Shown: positions 15,695 through 23,340, counted from the first letter of the stretch. The stretch: DNA of 64,000 nucleotides from Lysinimonas soli (GCF_042655435.1 NZ_JBHSMG010000004.1:124001-188000); one strand, 5' to 3'. Made by a program: numbers and translations. Notes: generated by a model not told the origin, from the sequence alone.

Positions 15695-16981
15695 TCAGTT
15701 CCCCCCGGCGAGCAGGGCGTCGATCTGCGTGGCAGCACTGTCGAGGGCAGCCTTCACGGTCGTCGTCCCCAGGAATGCAGGCGTCAACGCGGTGTTCAGC
15801 GCCGTGTCGATCTTGCTCGCGTTCGGGTTGGCGACGCGCGACTTCGCCGTCTTCAGCTGGTCGGCGAAGGTCTGGTAGTAGCTCGCCGTCGACACCTCCT
15901 GGCTCGCCAGGCCCGGTTCGACCGTCATCTGGCCAGTCTTGACCATCGCGAGCTGGAACTGGGAGCCCTGCGTGAAGCGGATGAATTTCTCGGCGGCATC
16001 CTGATGCTTCGAGGATGCGGTCATCACGATGTCCTCACCACCGACGACGCTGATCGATCCGCCCGCTCCCGCGGGGATGGGAGCGTAGATCGGGGTGAAG
16101 CTCGGATACTGACCCGACCAGATCCCCTGCATCCACGGACCGTCGAAGATGTTGGCGTATTGAGTCTTCGGCAGCCCGTCGGAGGTGCCCGTCGCCCCGG
16201 TGTTTCCCGTCAAGAGGTTGGGGATGAGCCCCTCCTTGTAGAAATCCACCAGCATCTGGATGGTTTCGACGTTCGTCGCGCTGTTCAGGTACCCGCTCGC
16301 CTTGGTCTGCTTGGCGTTCGTGACCTCGCCGCCGCCCGACCAGATCCACGGCGAGATGTTCCACGCGCCGAGGCCGCTGTCGGCGAAGATCGAGACCCCC
16401 GTGCCCTTGAGCTTGGCGGCCTCGGCCTTCAGCTCGTCGAAGGTCGCCGGCGCAGCGGAGAGGCCGGCCTTGTCGAGTGCTGCCTTGCTCGTGATGAGCA
16501 CGCGCGTGTTGGTGTCGAGCGGGAGGCCGTAGTACTTGCCCTTGTAGAGGTTGGTCGCCAGGCTGCCCGGGTAGACCTTCTTCGATAGCGGGCCGAAGTC
16601 GCTCATCACGTCCGACAGGGGCGCGAGCACGCCGAGCTTGGCGAACTGCGGCACCCAGCCCAAGTCGGCTCGTACCAGGTCGGGCAGTTGGCCACCGGCG
16701 GCACTCGTCGTGAGCTTCTGCAGCAGGGAGTCGTAGGCGATGTCGACGTAGCTGACCTTGATGCCGGGGTTGGCCTTCTCGAAGGCCGGGATCAGGGTCT
16801 TGTTGAGGGCATCCTGTTGTGTCGAGTTGCCGCCGTTGCCGTAGGAGCCCCAGAACGTGAGGGTGATGGGATGGGCGGCCGTACCGTCGGTCGAGCCGGA
16901 GGTCTGGGCGCAGCCCGCCGTGGCGAACGCGAGCGCAGCCGCGGCGACCACCGCCAGACCCGCCCTGGTTGAACGCTTCAT
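15695..16981 (-). CDS. extracellular sugar-binding lipoprotein of the ABC importer
   Basis: 428 residues from the ATG at 16981 with a GGAG ribosome site. Signal peptide with lipobox ATAGC (Cys24). The mature part is a cluster-B type solute-binding protein: ITLTFWGSYG start, IPAFEKANPGIKVSYV, a WSGGGEV pocket-side segment and a GGEDIVM hinge region. It delivers sugar to the two permeases downstream. As the first gene of the operon it lies next to the ROK regulator and its putative operators, so the whole operon is likely repressed without substrate. Confidence 0.92.
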   Translation of the reverse strand: MKRSTRAGLAVVAAAALAFATAGCAQTSGSTDGTAAHPITLTFWGSYGNGGNSTQQDALNKTLIPAFEKANPGIKVSYVDIAYDSLLQKLTTSAAGGQLPDLVRADLGWVPQFAKLGVLAPLSDVMSDFGPLSKKVYPGSLATNLYKGKYYGLPLDTNTRVLITSKAALDKAGLSAAPATFDELKAEAAKLKGTGVSIFADSGLGAWNISPWIWSGGGEVTNAKQTKASGYLNSATNVETIQMLVDFYKEGLIPNLLTGNTGATGTSDGLPKTQYANIFDGPWMQGIWSGQYPSFTPIYAPIPAGAGGSISVVGGEDIVMTASSKHQDAAEKFIRFTQGSQFQLAMVKTGQMTVEPGLASQEVSTASYYQTFADQLKTAKSRVANPNASKIDTALNTALTPAFLGTTTVKAALDSAATQIDALLAGGN

Positions 16982-17058
16982 TGCGATTCTCCTGTTGTTT
17001 CTGTTCGTGAATCGGGACACTTGGTGCGATGCCGCGCGATCTCGCGTGACTGGGTTAG

Positions 17059-17071
17059 TTCTATTGCAGAA
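17059..17071. promoter_or_regulatory. candidate ROK-repressor operator A
   Basis: TTC-TATTGCA-GAA: short inverted arms 3 bases long with a 7-base spacer, followed by AGTA. The extended sequence ATTGCAGAAGTA is nearly repeated at 17126-17138 (ATTGACAGAAGTA). It lies about 78 bases upstream of the binding-protein start, in promoter position. Confidence 0.45.
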
Positions 17072-17122
17072 GTAATCCGGTGTCAAGTCGGCAATTCTCT
17101 GGGCAAGATGTGGCACAGTATC

Positions 17123-17135
17123 TTCATTGACAGAA
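17123..17135. promoter_or_regulatory. candidate ROK-repressor operator B
   Basis: TTC-ATTGACA-GAA, the second copy of the motif at 17059-17071, 64 bases away centre to centre (about six helical turns) and 47 bases upstream of the ROK start. It contains a TTGACA -35-like box. The paired sites fit repression of both divergent transcripts by one dimeric or looping regulator. Confidence 0.45.
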
Positions 17136-17181
17136 GTATCTGGCCTTTGCCAGGCTGGAACCCCGAGCACGAAGGGCTTCG

Positions 17182-18330
17182 ATGCGGATCGCCACACCGC
17201 CGTGGACGCCAGACACCGGCGCCTCGCGCTCGGTCGCGCTCGAGGTCCTGCTCAATGGGCCGATCTCGCGCAGCGACATCGCCCGCAAGCTCGACCTCTC
17301 TGCGGGTTCCCTGACCCGGCTCAGCACCCCCATGCTCGAAAGCGGCCTGCTCGTCGAGGTCGAGGAACGTGCCGACGGGCGAGCTGGACGGCCCTCGCGG
17401 CCGCTCGACATCGTTCCCTCCTCCCAGCACTTCATCGGGATGAAGCTGACTGCCGATGAGGTGCTGGGCGTCACGACCGACCTGCGCGCCAACGTGGTCG
17501 ACTCGGCATCGGCGCGCCTGAGCAGCCGCGACCCGGAGGCCGTCGTCCGCGTCATCGCCGATCTGGCGGCGAGATTGGCCGCGGGAGTCCCGTCGGTCAC
17601 AGCCCTCGGGATCGGGATCGGCGCCCTGGTCACCGACCATTCCGTGGTCAGGGCGGCTCCGTTCCTGGAGTGGACCGAGGTCCACCTCGGGGCGATGCTG
17701 GAGGCCGCGACCGGCATCCCCACCGTCCTCGAGAACGACGTCGTCGCCTTCACCGAGTCGGAGCACTGGTTCGGCGCGGGGCGCGGCCTCGACCGCTTCG
17801 CCGTGCTGACGCTCGGGGCGGGAGTCGGGTACGGGCTCGTCATCCACGATGACATCGTGGTGGACGACGATTCGGGCATCGGCCTCGTCGGCCATTGGCC
17901 GCTCGACCCTTTCGGCCCCATGTGTCCCGCCGGTCACCGAGGGTGTGCTCGCAGCGTTCTCACGCAGTCCGCCATCTGCGGCGAGCTCTCGCTCGCCCTG
18001 GGCAGGAATGTCGACTACGCCGAGGCGCTCGACCTCGCGACATCCGGTGAGCCGGCAGCACGTCGGGTCGTCGATGATGCGGGCCGCGGACTGGGACGCC
18101 TGCTCGCAGCGATCGCCAACCTCACCGCCCCCGAGCGCATCATTCTGGGTGGTGAAGGCGTGCGGCTCGTCGACGTCGCCCGCTCGGCGATCGACGAGGG
18201 CATCCGCAACGACCGGGATCCACGGACCCGTCGGCTCGATCTGGTCACGACGTCCGGCGACAACACCGAGTGGTGTCGGGGAGCGGCGGTGATCGCGATC
18301 CAGCGCTACGTGTTGGGCAAACGGATCTGA
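17182..18330 (+). CDS. ROK-family transcriptional repressor
   Basis: 382 residues. An N-terminal winged helix (about 15-75; ISRSDIARKLDLSAGSLTR is the recognition region) is fused to a sugar-kinase-like ROK domain with the LGIGIGALV phosphate-1 strand and a LENDVVA segment. The zinc motif is altered: CPAGHRGC (Cys248, His252, Cys255) replaces the usual CxCGxxGCxE, so one Cys ligand is missing. It is divergent from the sugar importer operon and probably releases its operators on binding the imported sugar or a breakdown product. Like XylR/NagC-type ROK repressors, it is not expected to be a kinase. Confidence 0.9.
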   Translation: MRIATPPWTPDTGASRSVALEVLLNGPISRSDIARKLDLSAGSLTRLSTPMLESGLLVEVEERADGRAGRPSRPLDIVPSSQHFIGMKLTADEVLGVTTDLRANVVDSASARLSSRDPEAVVRVIADLAARLAAGVPSVTALGIGIGALVTDHSVVRAAPFLEWTEVHLGAMLEAATGIPTVLENDVVAFTESEHWFGAGRGLDRFAVLTLGAGVGYGLVIHDDIVVDDDSGIGLVGHWPLDPFGPMCPAGHRGCARSVLTQSAICGELSLALGRNVDYAEALDLATSGEPAARRVVDDAGRGLGRLLAAIANLTAPERIILGGEGVRLVDVARSAIDEGIRNDRDPRTRRLDLVTTSGDNTEWCRGAAVIAIQRYVLGKRI

Positions 18331-18422
18331 GCGCTGCGGGACGCGTTTCCGGCCGGCTCGGATGGCTGCCGCGCTGAGGGTGCGTGCGACACTGTTGATC
18401 GGCAGCAAGAGGAGTACCTCTC

Positions 18423-20093
18423 ATGAGCACGATCTCGGACCGCATCGCCGCGGCCCTGCACCCCCACATCACCGAGCTGTTCGGGCTGATGGGCAACGGC
18501 AACGCGTACTTCATCGACGCGGCCCTCCGGGCCGGGCTGCGCTACACGGCGGTTCGCCATGAGGCCGGCGGCGTGGCGGCGGCCGACGCCTATTACCGCA
18601 CCTCGGGTCGGGTCGCGATCGCGACGGCGACCTACGGGCCCGGGTTCACGAACGCGATCACCCCGCTGGCCGAAAGCGCCCAGGCGCGCGTCCCGTCGAT
18701 CTTCGTGGTCGGTGACGCTCCGACCACCGGACCGCGACCGTGGGACATCGACCAGTCCGGCGTCGCGGCCGCGATCGGCGTCAAGACTTTCGTCATCACA
18801 GCCGAGGAGCCCGCCGAGACGGCGATCGCCGCCCTCGAGCACGCGCTCGGGCGGCGCACGCCGGTCGTGCTGGCGATCCCCTACGACCTCGGGTCCGCCG
18901 AGGCCTTCGGCCCCGCGCCCGCTCCCCGCGCTCTGCGTCTGCCCGCACCCGTGCTTCCCGAGCCGGCGATCGTGCGCCGCGTCGCCGATCGGCTTCGCAC
19001 GGCGAAACGGCCGTTCGTCCTGGCCGGAGCCGGCGCGCGCTGGGCCGGCGCGGCATCCGAGCTCGGTGCCCTCGCCGACAAGCTCGCCGCAGTGACCGGC
19101 ACCACCGCGATCGCGCGCGGCATCTTCGGCGACTCCCCCGCCGACCTCGGGGTCGTCGGGGGGTTCGGTCAGCAGCGGGCGATGGAGCTGATCCGGGAGG
19201 CCGACGTGGCCCTCGTGGCCGGGGCATCGCTGAACCAGTTCACGAACCGCTTCGGCGAGCTGTTCGCTCCCGACACGGTGGTCATCCAGGTCGACATCGC
19301 CGACGTCGCCCACCCTCGCGCCGACGAATACCTTCACGCGGATGCCCGGCTCGCCATCCAGGCGCTGCTGGCCGAGCTCGCGGCCGGTACGGCACCGGCG
19401 TCGCGCTGGTCGACCCGGGTGGACGCTCTGGCCGACGGGGCCCTGCGCCGCCGACCGTTCGCGGATGAGTTCGCGCCCGACGGAAGGCTCGACCCGCGCG
19501 CGGTCGCCATCCGCCTCGACGAGATCATGCCGGCCGACCGCGTGATCGTCAGCGACGGCGGCCACTTCATCGGGTGGGCCAACAGCTACTGGGCGGTGCG
19601 CGAGCCGCATCGCCTGCAGATGGTGGGCACCGCGTTCCAGACCATCGGGTTGGGCCTGCCCAGCGCCGTCGGGGCCGGAGTCGCTCACCCCGACTCGCTC
19701 ATCGTGCTCACGACCGGCGACGGCGGCGCCCTGATGGGGTTGGCCGATCTGCCCAGCGTGATCGCGACGGTGCGTCACGGCCTGATCGTCGTGTGGAACG
19801 ACGCCGCCTACACCGCGGAGGTGTCGATGTACGGTGCCCGTGGCCTCGACGTCGGGCCGATGCTCATTCCCGAAGTGGACTTCGCGGCGGTCGGCGCCGC
19901 CCTCGGCGCGCGCTCGGTCGTCGTGCAGGGGCTCGACGAACTCGCGCCGGTCGCGGAGTGGATCGATGGCGGCGCGCCGGGCGTCATGATCGTCGACTGC
20001 CGCATCTCGCCGTCGGTCATCGCGCCCTATCAGGAGGAGATCATGGCGGCCAGCCGACGCGCGTCGGGCCGGACTGCAGCCGCGCGTTTGTAG
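18423..20093 (+). CDS. thiamine pyrophosphate-dependent enzyme, acetolactate synthase-like
   Basis: 556 residues with the three-domain layout of the acetohydroxyacid synthase / pyruvate decarboxylase superfamily. The N-terminal Pyr domain has the catalytic Glu47 (VRHEAGG), a middle domain runs from about 190 to 330, and the C-terminal PP domain has the ThDP motif TGDGGALMGLADL with a downstream WND (Asn). The FAD-binding signature of true AHAS is not obvious. It has no biosynthetic neighbours (no regulatory subunit, no ilvC), so it may be an oxidase, decarboxylase or catabolic enzyme. An AGGAG ribosome site precedes the ATG. The gene is followed by a long palindrome and then the tRNA-Lys island junction. 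Confidence 0.8.
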   Translation: MSTISDRIAAALHPHITELFGLMGNGNAYFIDAALRAGLRYTAVRHEAGGVAAADAYYRTSGRVAIATATYGPGFTNAITPLAESAQARVPSIFVVGDAPTTGPRPWDIDQSGVAAAIGVKTFVITAEEPAETAIAALEHALGRRTPVVLAIPYDLGSAEAFGPAPAPRALRLPAPVLPEPAIVRRVADRLRTAKRPFVLAGAGARWAGAASELGALADKLAAVTGTTAIARGIFGDSPADLGVVGGFGQQRAMELIREADVALVAGASLNQFTNRFGELFAPDTVVIQVDIADVAHPRADEYLHADARLAIQALLAELAAGTAPASRWSTRVDALADGALRRRPFADEFAPDGRLDPRAVAIRLDEIMPADRVIVSDGGHFIGWANSYWAVREPHRLQMVGTAFQTIGLGLPSAVGAGVAHPDSLIVLTTGDGGALMGLADLPSVIATVRHGLIVVWNDAAYTAEVSMYGARGLDVGPMLIPEVDFAAVGAALGARSVVVQGLDELAPVAEWIDGGAPGVMIVDCRISPSVIAPYQEEIMAASRRASGRTAAARL

Positions 20094-20149
20094 CCGAGTG
20101 CCGCGGGCCCGATCCGGCCGGCGCGCGCGGGGGCCGCGTGCGATCGGTC

Positions 20150-20215
20150 GAGCGCCGCCCTTTCTCGCTGGCGCCGCGCCACGGAAATCCGCGCCGGCGA
20201 GAAAGAGCGGCGCTC
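20150..20215. repeat. 25-bp inverted repeat forming a long hairpin
   Basis: Arms 20150-20174 and 20191-20215 pair over 25 bp with two mismatches (one is G.U-compatible); loop 20175-20190. The core words are CTTTCTCGCTGGCG and CGCCGGCGAGAAAG. It follows the TPP-enzyme gene by 56 bases and precedes the att repeat. It could be a strong factor-independent hairpin without U-tract or a dispersed palindromic element; other copies are not visible in this window. Confidence 0.75.
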
Positions 20216-20240
20216 GGGAATGTTCGGCGAAGAACAGAGA

Positions 20241-20277
20241 AAAAGCCCCGCACCTGGCGAGAGGTGACGGGGCTTTT
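20241..20277. terminator. hairpin terminator, left copy
   Basis: Perfect 10-bp stem AAAAGCCCCG / CGGGGCTTTT (20241-20250, 20268-20277) with an A-run and T-run on the two sides, so it can work in both directions. It was originally the tRNA-Lys terminator; here it also lies downstream of the TPP-enzyme gene. Confidence 0.8.
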
Positions 20278-20279
20278 CG

Positions 20280-20316
20280 TACACCCCCCGGGACTTGAAC
20301 CCGGAACCCACTGATT
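20280..20316 (-). pseudogene. tRNA-Lys 3' fragment left by integration
   Basis: 37 bases identical to 24741-24777, i.e. the 3' acceptor strand, T-arm, variable loop and 3' side of the anticodon stem of tRNA-Lys(CTT). The 5' half is absent; the adjoining sequence (GGTCGAGGG on the plus strand) does not pair. It cannot make a functional tRNA and marks the displaced end of the target gene. Confidence 0.9.
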
Positions 20317-20403
20317 GGTCGAGGGTGATTCCAAAGGGGTCGTAGTGATTCAAAACGTGCCTATGTCACCGTGATTGCTGGGATCTTCGTTGACATGAGC
20401 ACC

Positions 20404-20432
20404 GATTGAATCACCTCGACACGGATTCAATC
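20404..20432. repeat. 9-bp inverted repeat near the left island end
   Basis: GATTGAATC (20404-20412) and GATTCAATC (20424-20432), perfectly complementary with an 11-base spacer. Related TGATTC words occur at 20325 and 20345. Position just inside attL suggests a binding site for an excisionase or integrase, but no such gene is present. Confidence 0.6.
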
Positions 20433-20441
20433 ACTGGGCAT

Positions 20442-20467
20442 CATGACCAAATCATGACCACGGGCAT
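20442..20467. repeat. candidate integrase arm-type repeat, left end
   Basis: 26 bp that match 24665-24690 at 24 positions, same orientation. Internally it is a doublet of CATGACCA words spaced 11 bases apart (one helical turn). Presence of the same doublet just inside each att site is what arm-type sites of a tyrosine integrase look like (inference). Confidence 0.6.
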
Positions 20468-20476
20468 ACTTGTCCG

Positions 20477-20674
20477 ATGAAGCTCGATCCGAGGAAGATG
20501 CGGCTGCTCGCGCCGGGTCTCTTCCTGATCGCTGTGTTCGAGTCGGGCTTCGGGATTTGGGATCTCATCGTTGCCGACACGTTCAGTTGGGTACTGGTCC
20601 TGCTGGCGGTGATCTTCGCGGGCGCTGGCGTCGGGCTGCTGATCGCCGCGAAATCCCTCGAGCGCCGCCGCTGA
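20477..20674 (+). CDS. small two-helix membrane protein of the island
   Basis: 65 residues, ATG at 20477. Two hydrophobic segments, LLAPGLFLIAVFESGFGIWDLIV (about 10-32) and WVLVLLAVIFAGAGVGLLIA (about 38-57), with a positively charged start (MKLDPRKMR) and end (KSLERRR), typical of small integral membrane proteins. No family recognised. It lies alone on the plus strand, convergent with the toxin gene that ends 11 bases beyond. Upstream sequence holds the arm-type repeat rather than an obvious promoter. Confidence 0.55.
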   Translation: MKLDPRKMRLLAPGLFLIAVFESGFGIWDLIVADTFSWVLVLLAVIFAGAGVGLLIAAKSLERRR

Positions 20675-20685
20675 CTGTCGCAGCC

Positions 20686-20925
20686 CTACTGCAGCAGGTC
20701 GAAGTACTCGGTGCGAGCCTTCATCGCGTGGATGAGCAACTCGTTTCCGCTGTCGAAGACGAGCACCACCGTCTCGAGCAGCCGGCCGGATGAGTCGAAT
20801 CCCAGGCGCAGCTGGCGGGCTGGGCTGTCGTCATCCAGATACGAAATGAAGACCGGATGCTGCGCCGCCTGGATCCCGTCGTCGGCGCTGACTCCGTGCT
20901 TCAGAGCCGCGGCGTGGACATGCAC
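20686..20925 (-). CDS. putative type II toxin (actinobacterial HG-type family)
   Basis: 79 residues from a GTG at 20925 sharing one base with the antitoxin stop, the classic coupled layout. The pattern HVHAAALKHGVSADD, LRLGFDSSGRLLETVVLVFD and LLIHAMKARTEYFDLL matches a small actinobacterial protein family that I recognise as partner of RHH antitoxins: a compact alpha/beta fold related to BrnT/RelE-like toxins. Target unknown; mRNA interferase activity is a guess from the fold. Located inside the tRNA-Lys island, where such modules stabilise the element. Confidence 0.75.
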   Translation of the reverse strand: MHVHAAALKHGVSADDGIQAAQHPVFISYLDDDSPARQLRLGFDSSGRLLETVVLVFDSGNELLIHAMKARTEYFDLLQ

Positions 20926-21185
20926 TACGCGACGTTGACCCAGTCTCGAACCGCGGCTCGGATCGCCTCGGAGCGGCTCACGTGCTCGCGCTCGGCTCGG
21001 GCGGCGAGAGCCTCGAGGAGGGTCTGGTCCATACGGACCGGCACGACCTCGCTGGCGCCGTCGCCCAGGGGCTTGCGACCGCGCTTGCGGAGTTGTTCGA
21101 CTGGGTAGCCGGCCTCAGCCTCTTTCGACCACTCCTGAATCCGTTGGTCCGTTACCTCGATGCCATCGATTCGTTCCTCAGCCAC
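20925..21185 (-). CDS. ribbon-helix-helix antitoxin
   Basis: 86 residues from a GTG at 21185. The C-terminal half is a ribbon-helix-helix domain: VVPVRMDQTLLEALAARAEREHVSRSEAIRAAV, with the beta strand at VPVRMD and two helices after it. The N-terminal part (IQEWSKEAEAGYPVEQLRKRGRKP) is likely the toxin-neutralising arm, an inverted order from many CopG antitoxins. A TCGTATTACGA palindrome 8 bases upstream of the start probably mediates autorepression. First gene of a two-gene operon with the toxin. Confidence 0.82.
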   Translation of the reverse strand: MAEERIDGIEVTDQRIQEWSKEAEAGYPVEQLRKRGRKPLGDGASEVVPVRMDQTLLEALAARAEREHVSRSEAIRAAVRDWVNVA

Positions 21186-21607
21186 GGCAAAATCGTATTA
21201 CGAAAAGATGCGCATGTCCTGCTAGAAGTCAGAAGCGCCGAACTTGTCTGCTGTTAGGTGAGCGACGTTCCGGACGACGAGCTTTCGGCCATTCGCCCAA
21301 CAGCGCGACGAGGGCGTGGATAGGTGGCCCACATTTCAGAGAAATCACTGCTGTAGTCGCGATCGAAACGGAGGACCTCATTTGCATCGTTAAACGCCGC
21401 CGACCGAACCAAGAACTGATTGTGACTGAGGCGCGGAAGGCCTGCCCACTGGAGGCTAGAGAGTCGGCTGATCGCATGTTCAAGGCTTCCTGTGGCCGGA
21501 TCGTCTGGATGAAGTCGTCGAGGCGGTTTCGCGCCGGCGCGAAGCCGCGCTGCGGTCCATGGCGATCTGAGCCGCGCCGCGCAGCAGAACTGCGCTACGT
21601 TCGGCCG
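21186..21607. other. 422-bp region without a supported gene
   Basis: Between the antitoxin start and the membrane protein start. It contains the antitoxin operator (21193-21203) and a perfect 16-bp palindrome TTCGCGCCGGCGCGAA (21528-21543). A leftward open frame ending at 21254 contains a plausible protein-like stretch (FDRDYSSDFSEMWATY) but has no credible start and runs antisense into the next gene; it may be the decayed end of a lost gene. Confidence 0.5.
21193..21203. promoter_or_regulatory. antitoxin autoregulatory palindrome
   Basis: TCGTATTACGA, symmetric around its central T and flanked by A-rich sequence (AAAA on both sides), 8 bases upstream of the antitoxin GTG. The position over the promoter and ribosome-site region fits binding of the RHH antitoxin. 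Confidence 0.6.
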
Positions 21608-22207
21608 GTGAGGACGCCGAGCTGGACCGTCAGAACTCTCGTGATCGCGGGGCTTCTCATCGGCGCGGCGCTGTTCATCGTTGTGTCGATCGTCACTCCA
21701 CCCGGCAATCCCTCGACCGGTCTCCGCGCCTGGAACATCAAAATCCTCCTCGCACTCATTTCGCTGTTCTTCCTCGCGTTCGCCGCGATGGTGCTCCTCC
21801 AGACCATCCGTCGGCGATCGGAATTGCGATTCGCTGCCTCGCTTGATGCTGACCTGGTGATCCCCGTCTACGTCCACCCGCTCACCCGGCACCAGATCCA
21901 TTCAGCGTTGCCAGGTGCAAGTTCGGAGCGACTGCCTACCCGCGCCATGATTGCTGCGAGTCGCACCGGCCTAAAGCTGTGGGGCCGCCCAGCACGCAGG
22001 CTCGCCACCATCCCTTGGTCCGATATCGCGACGGTGGTGCCCTTCGAGATGGAGAGTGCCAGAAGTCGCTTTGCAGGTCTTTCGATCCAGCTGATCGGCA
22101 ACGAAGGCAAGGTGCAGGTCCACCTAGTCGGCACGGGGTTGCTCGCGATACCTAGTCGCGAGCAGGCTGTCGACGTCACGGCCAAGATCCGCGCCCTCCG
22201 AGCCTGA
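21608..22207 (+). CDS. two-span membrane protein of the island, function unknown
   Basis: 199 residues from a GTG at 21608; the open frame continues upstream but that part is unlike a protein. Two membrane helices (about 11-32, TLVIAGLLIGAALFIVVSIV, and 44-67) are followed by a roughly 130-residue cytoplasmic domain with WSDIATVVPFEMESARS and a hydrophobic strand repeat, resembling bacterial PH-like membrane-associated domains. No catalytic motif. Another PH-like membrane protein (22732-23232) lies downstream on the other strand; the two might be related cargo. Confidence 0.6.
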   Translation: MRTPSWTVRTLVIAGLLIGAALFIVVSIVTPPGNPSTGLRAWNIKILLALISLFFLAFAAMVLLQTIRRRSELRFAASLDADLVIPVYVHPLTRHQIHSALPGASSERLPTRAMIAASRTGLKLWGRPARRLATIPWSDIATVVPFEMESARSRFAGLSIQLIGNEGKVQVHLVGTGLLAIPSREQAVDVTAKIRALRA

Positions 22208-22237
22208 CGCTTTCGCGCCGCCGCAGTCAGTCGTTCG

Positions 22238-22644
22238 CTACGCGAACCAGCGTAGATCCGGTGGGAACTTCCCGCCCGTTTGCTTGACGTGAGCGCCGAC
22301 GGCTTTTCGTGCACGATGCCAGGCGGGCGTCCTTCGTGCCGTGAAGGCGATCATCCAACCGCTCAGGGCGAGAAACACCGCCCCGACGAGAACTGCGAGC
22401 CACAAACGGACCGAAGTTGCCACCCGACGAACCCGCCAAGGACGGCGACGACGCTGGCGATGAGGAACCAAAGGTACGGGCTGTATGGGGCACTAGGCGC
22501 TGGCAAGTTCTTGAAACCGAGCGGGTTGACACCCTCGCCCGCCGCACGCACGATTTCGGCGATCCCCGGGTCCATGCGCGGAAGTCGCTTCGCGCGCGGC
22601 TCACGCGCGTGAGGGCCATCGCCAATGTGCCGACCGGTGGACAT
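22238..22644 (-). pseudogene. probable frameshifted small membrane protein
   Basis: Two overlapping leftward frames look like one gene. The first (22644 to 22363) starts MSTGRHIGDG and has one membrane helix (YLWFLIASVVAVLGGFVG). It then turns into an unconvincing Cys/Ser tail, while another frame picks up at about 22430 with a second helix (LWLAVLVGAVFLALSGWMI) and a natural basic C-terminus ending at 22238. A single-base indel near 22430 would join them into a two-helix protein of about 135 residues. Alternatives are a sequencing error or two overlapping genes. Confidence 0.45.
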
Positions 22645-22731
22645 GCGGATAGCATCGCAGAAGAACTCCAGCCACCTGCATCCGGCTTAGCTGTATCCAC
22701 CTGAGGCGGCGTCAATAGGCGGCCGGAACGG

Positions 22732-23232
22732 TCAAGACTCTGGGGCTGTCGATGCCAGCTTGGCGTCTCGGTACCGGTTCATGAGCTCGGCGAGCTGATC
22801 TGCGCTGAGGCCGCCGAAGCCTGCTTGGACGCCCTCGTAGCCACCGGCGATCACCTGAGTCGCTTTGCGAACCGGGACATGATCGTCCCTGGCCGAGCTA
22901 TAGATGACCATTATCGTCCCCCCAATGTGCTGGGCGGTGAACCTACTGCATTCCTCCCAGGCCCTTTGCATCGCGCTTCGCTGGAATGGCGCCTGCAGTT
23001 GAAATCCACTTTCGTCCAAGACCAGATACGTCGGGCGCGCGAGTTGAACCGCGAATAGGACGACTCCGAGCCCGAAGAATGCAATCGCGCTCCAACCGAC
23101 CCATGGGCTCTGGGGAACAATGACGATTCCGACAGCGACGAAGGCACCGACCAGAACCAGAAGCCGAACCGCTCGTCTCCGGGGCATGTTCAGCCTGAGT
23201 GGCGACCGAACGCCCGAGGACGAATCCGACAT
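22732..23232 (-). CDS. membrane protein with PH-like domain (STM3941-like)
   Basis: 166 residues; ATG at 23232 chosen because an AGGA ribosome site lies ahead, although the frame opens further upstream. Two membrane helices (about 19-40, 46-68) precede a beta-rich domain with YLVLDESGFQLQAPFQRSAM and WEECSRFTAQHIGG, a pattern like bacterial STM3941 / PH-like proteins. Ends with an EVQAGFGGLSADQLAELMNRY-type helix (here GVQAGFGGLSADQLAELMN) commonly seen in that group. Function unknown. Faces away from fic; the 148-base gap between them holds the fic operator-like palindrome. Confidence 0.65.
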   Translation of the reverse strand: MSDSSSGVRSPLRLNMPRRRAVRLLVLVGAFVAVGIVIVPQSPWVGWSAIAFFGLGVVLFAVQLARPTYLVLDESGFQLQAPFQRSAMQRAWEECSRFTAQHIGGTIMVIYSSARDDHVPVRKATQVIAGGYEGVQAGFGGLSADQLAELMNRYRDAKLASTAPES

Positions 23233-23340
23233 ATCGTCGATCCTAGGAGGTGAAGTCTTGGCTACGATCACCGGCGAGCGGACCTTAGCGATTCGCCCAT
23301 TCCTACCGGTCAAGGCCAATACTGTTAGCAGAGGCGCTCA

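Larger units (their letters stand above)
20236..20316. repeat. left att repeat (attL side)
   Basis: 81 bp matching 24697-24777 at 80 of 81 positions. It includes the bidirectional hairpin terminator and 37 bases of the 3' half of tRNA-Lys. Identity stops after 20316, in the anticodon stem/loop region, where the sequences diverge (GGTCG here, AAGAG at the right end), giving one limit of the recombination core. Confidence 0.9.
20094..20476. other. gene-free junction region with palindrome, att repeat and short repeats
   Basis: No gene is supported here. In order it holds a 25-bp inverted repeat (20150-20215), the left 81-bp att repeat with terminator hairpin and tRNA-Lys 3' fragment (20236-20316), several TGATTC-type words (20325, 20345), a 9-bp inverted repeat (20404-20432) and a putative arm site (20442-20467). 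Base composition drops sharply after 20316, marking the start of foreign DNA. Confidence 0.7.

Noticed and set aside
20280..20316. Second tRNA-Lys gene
   Set aside because: Only the 3' half is present; the 5' half is absent, so it is an att remnant and not a functional tRNA.
21254..21901. Leftward 215-codon frame in the island
   Set aside because: Most of it is antisense to the better supported rightward membrane protein and it lacks a credible start; only the final 80 codons look protein-like.
22417..22704. Rightward 95-codon frame in the island
   Set aside because: Charged low-complexity translation opposite two hydrophobic leftward segments; no ribosome site.
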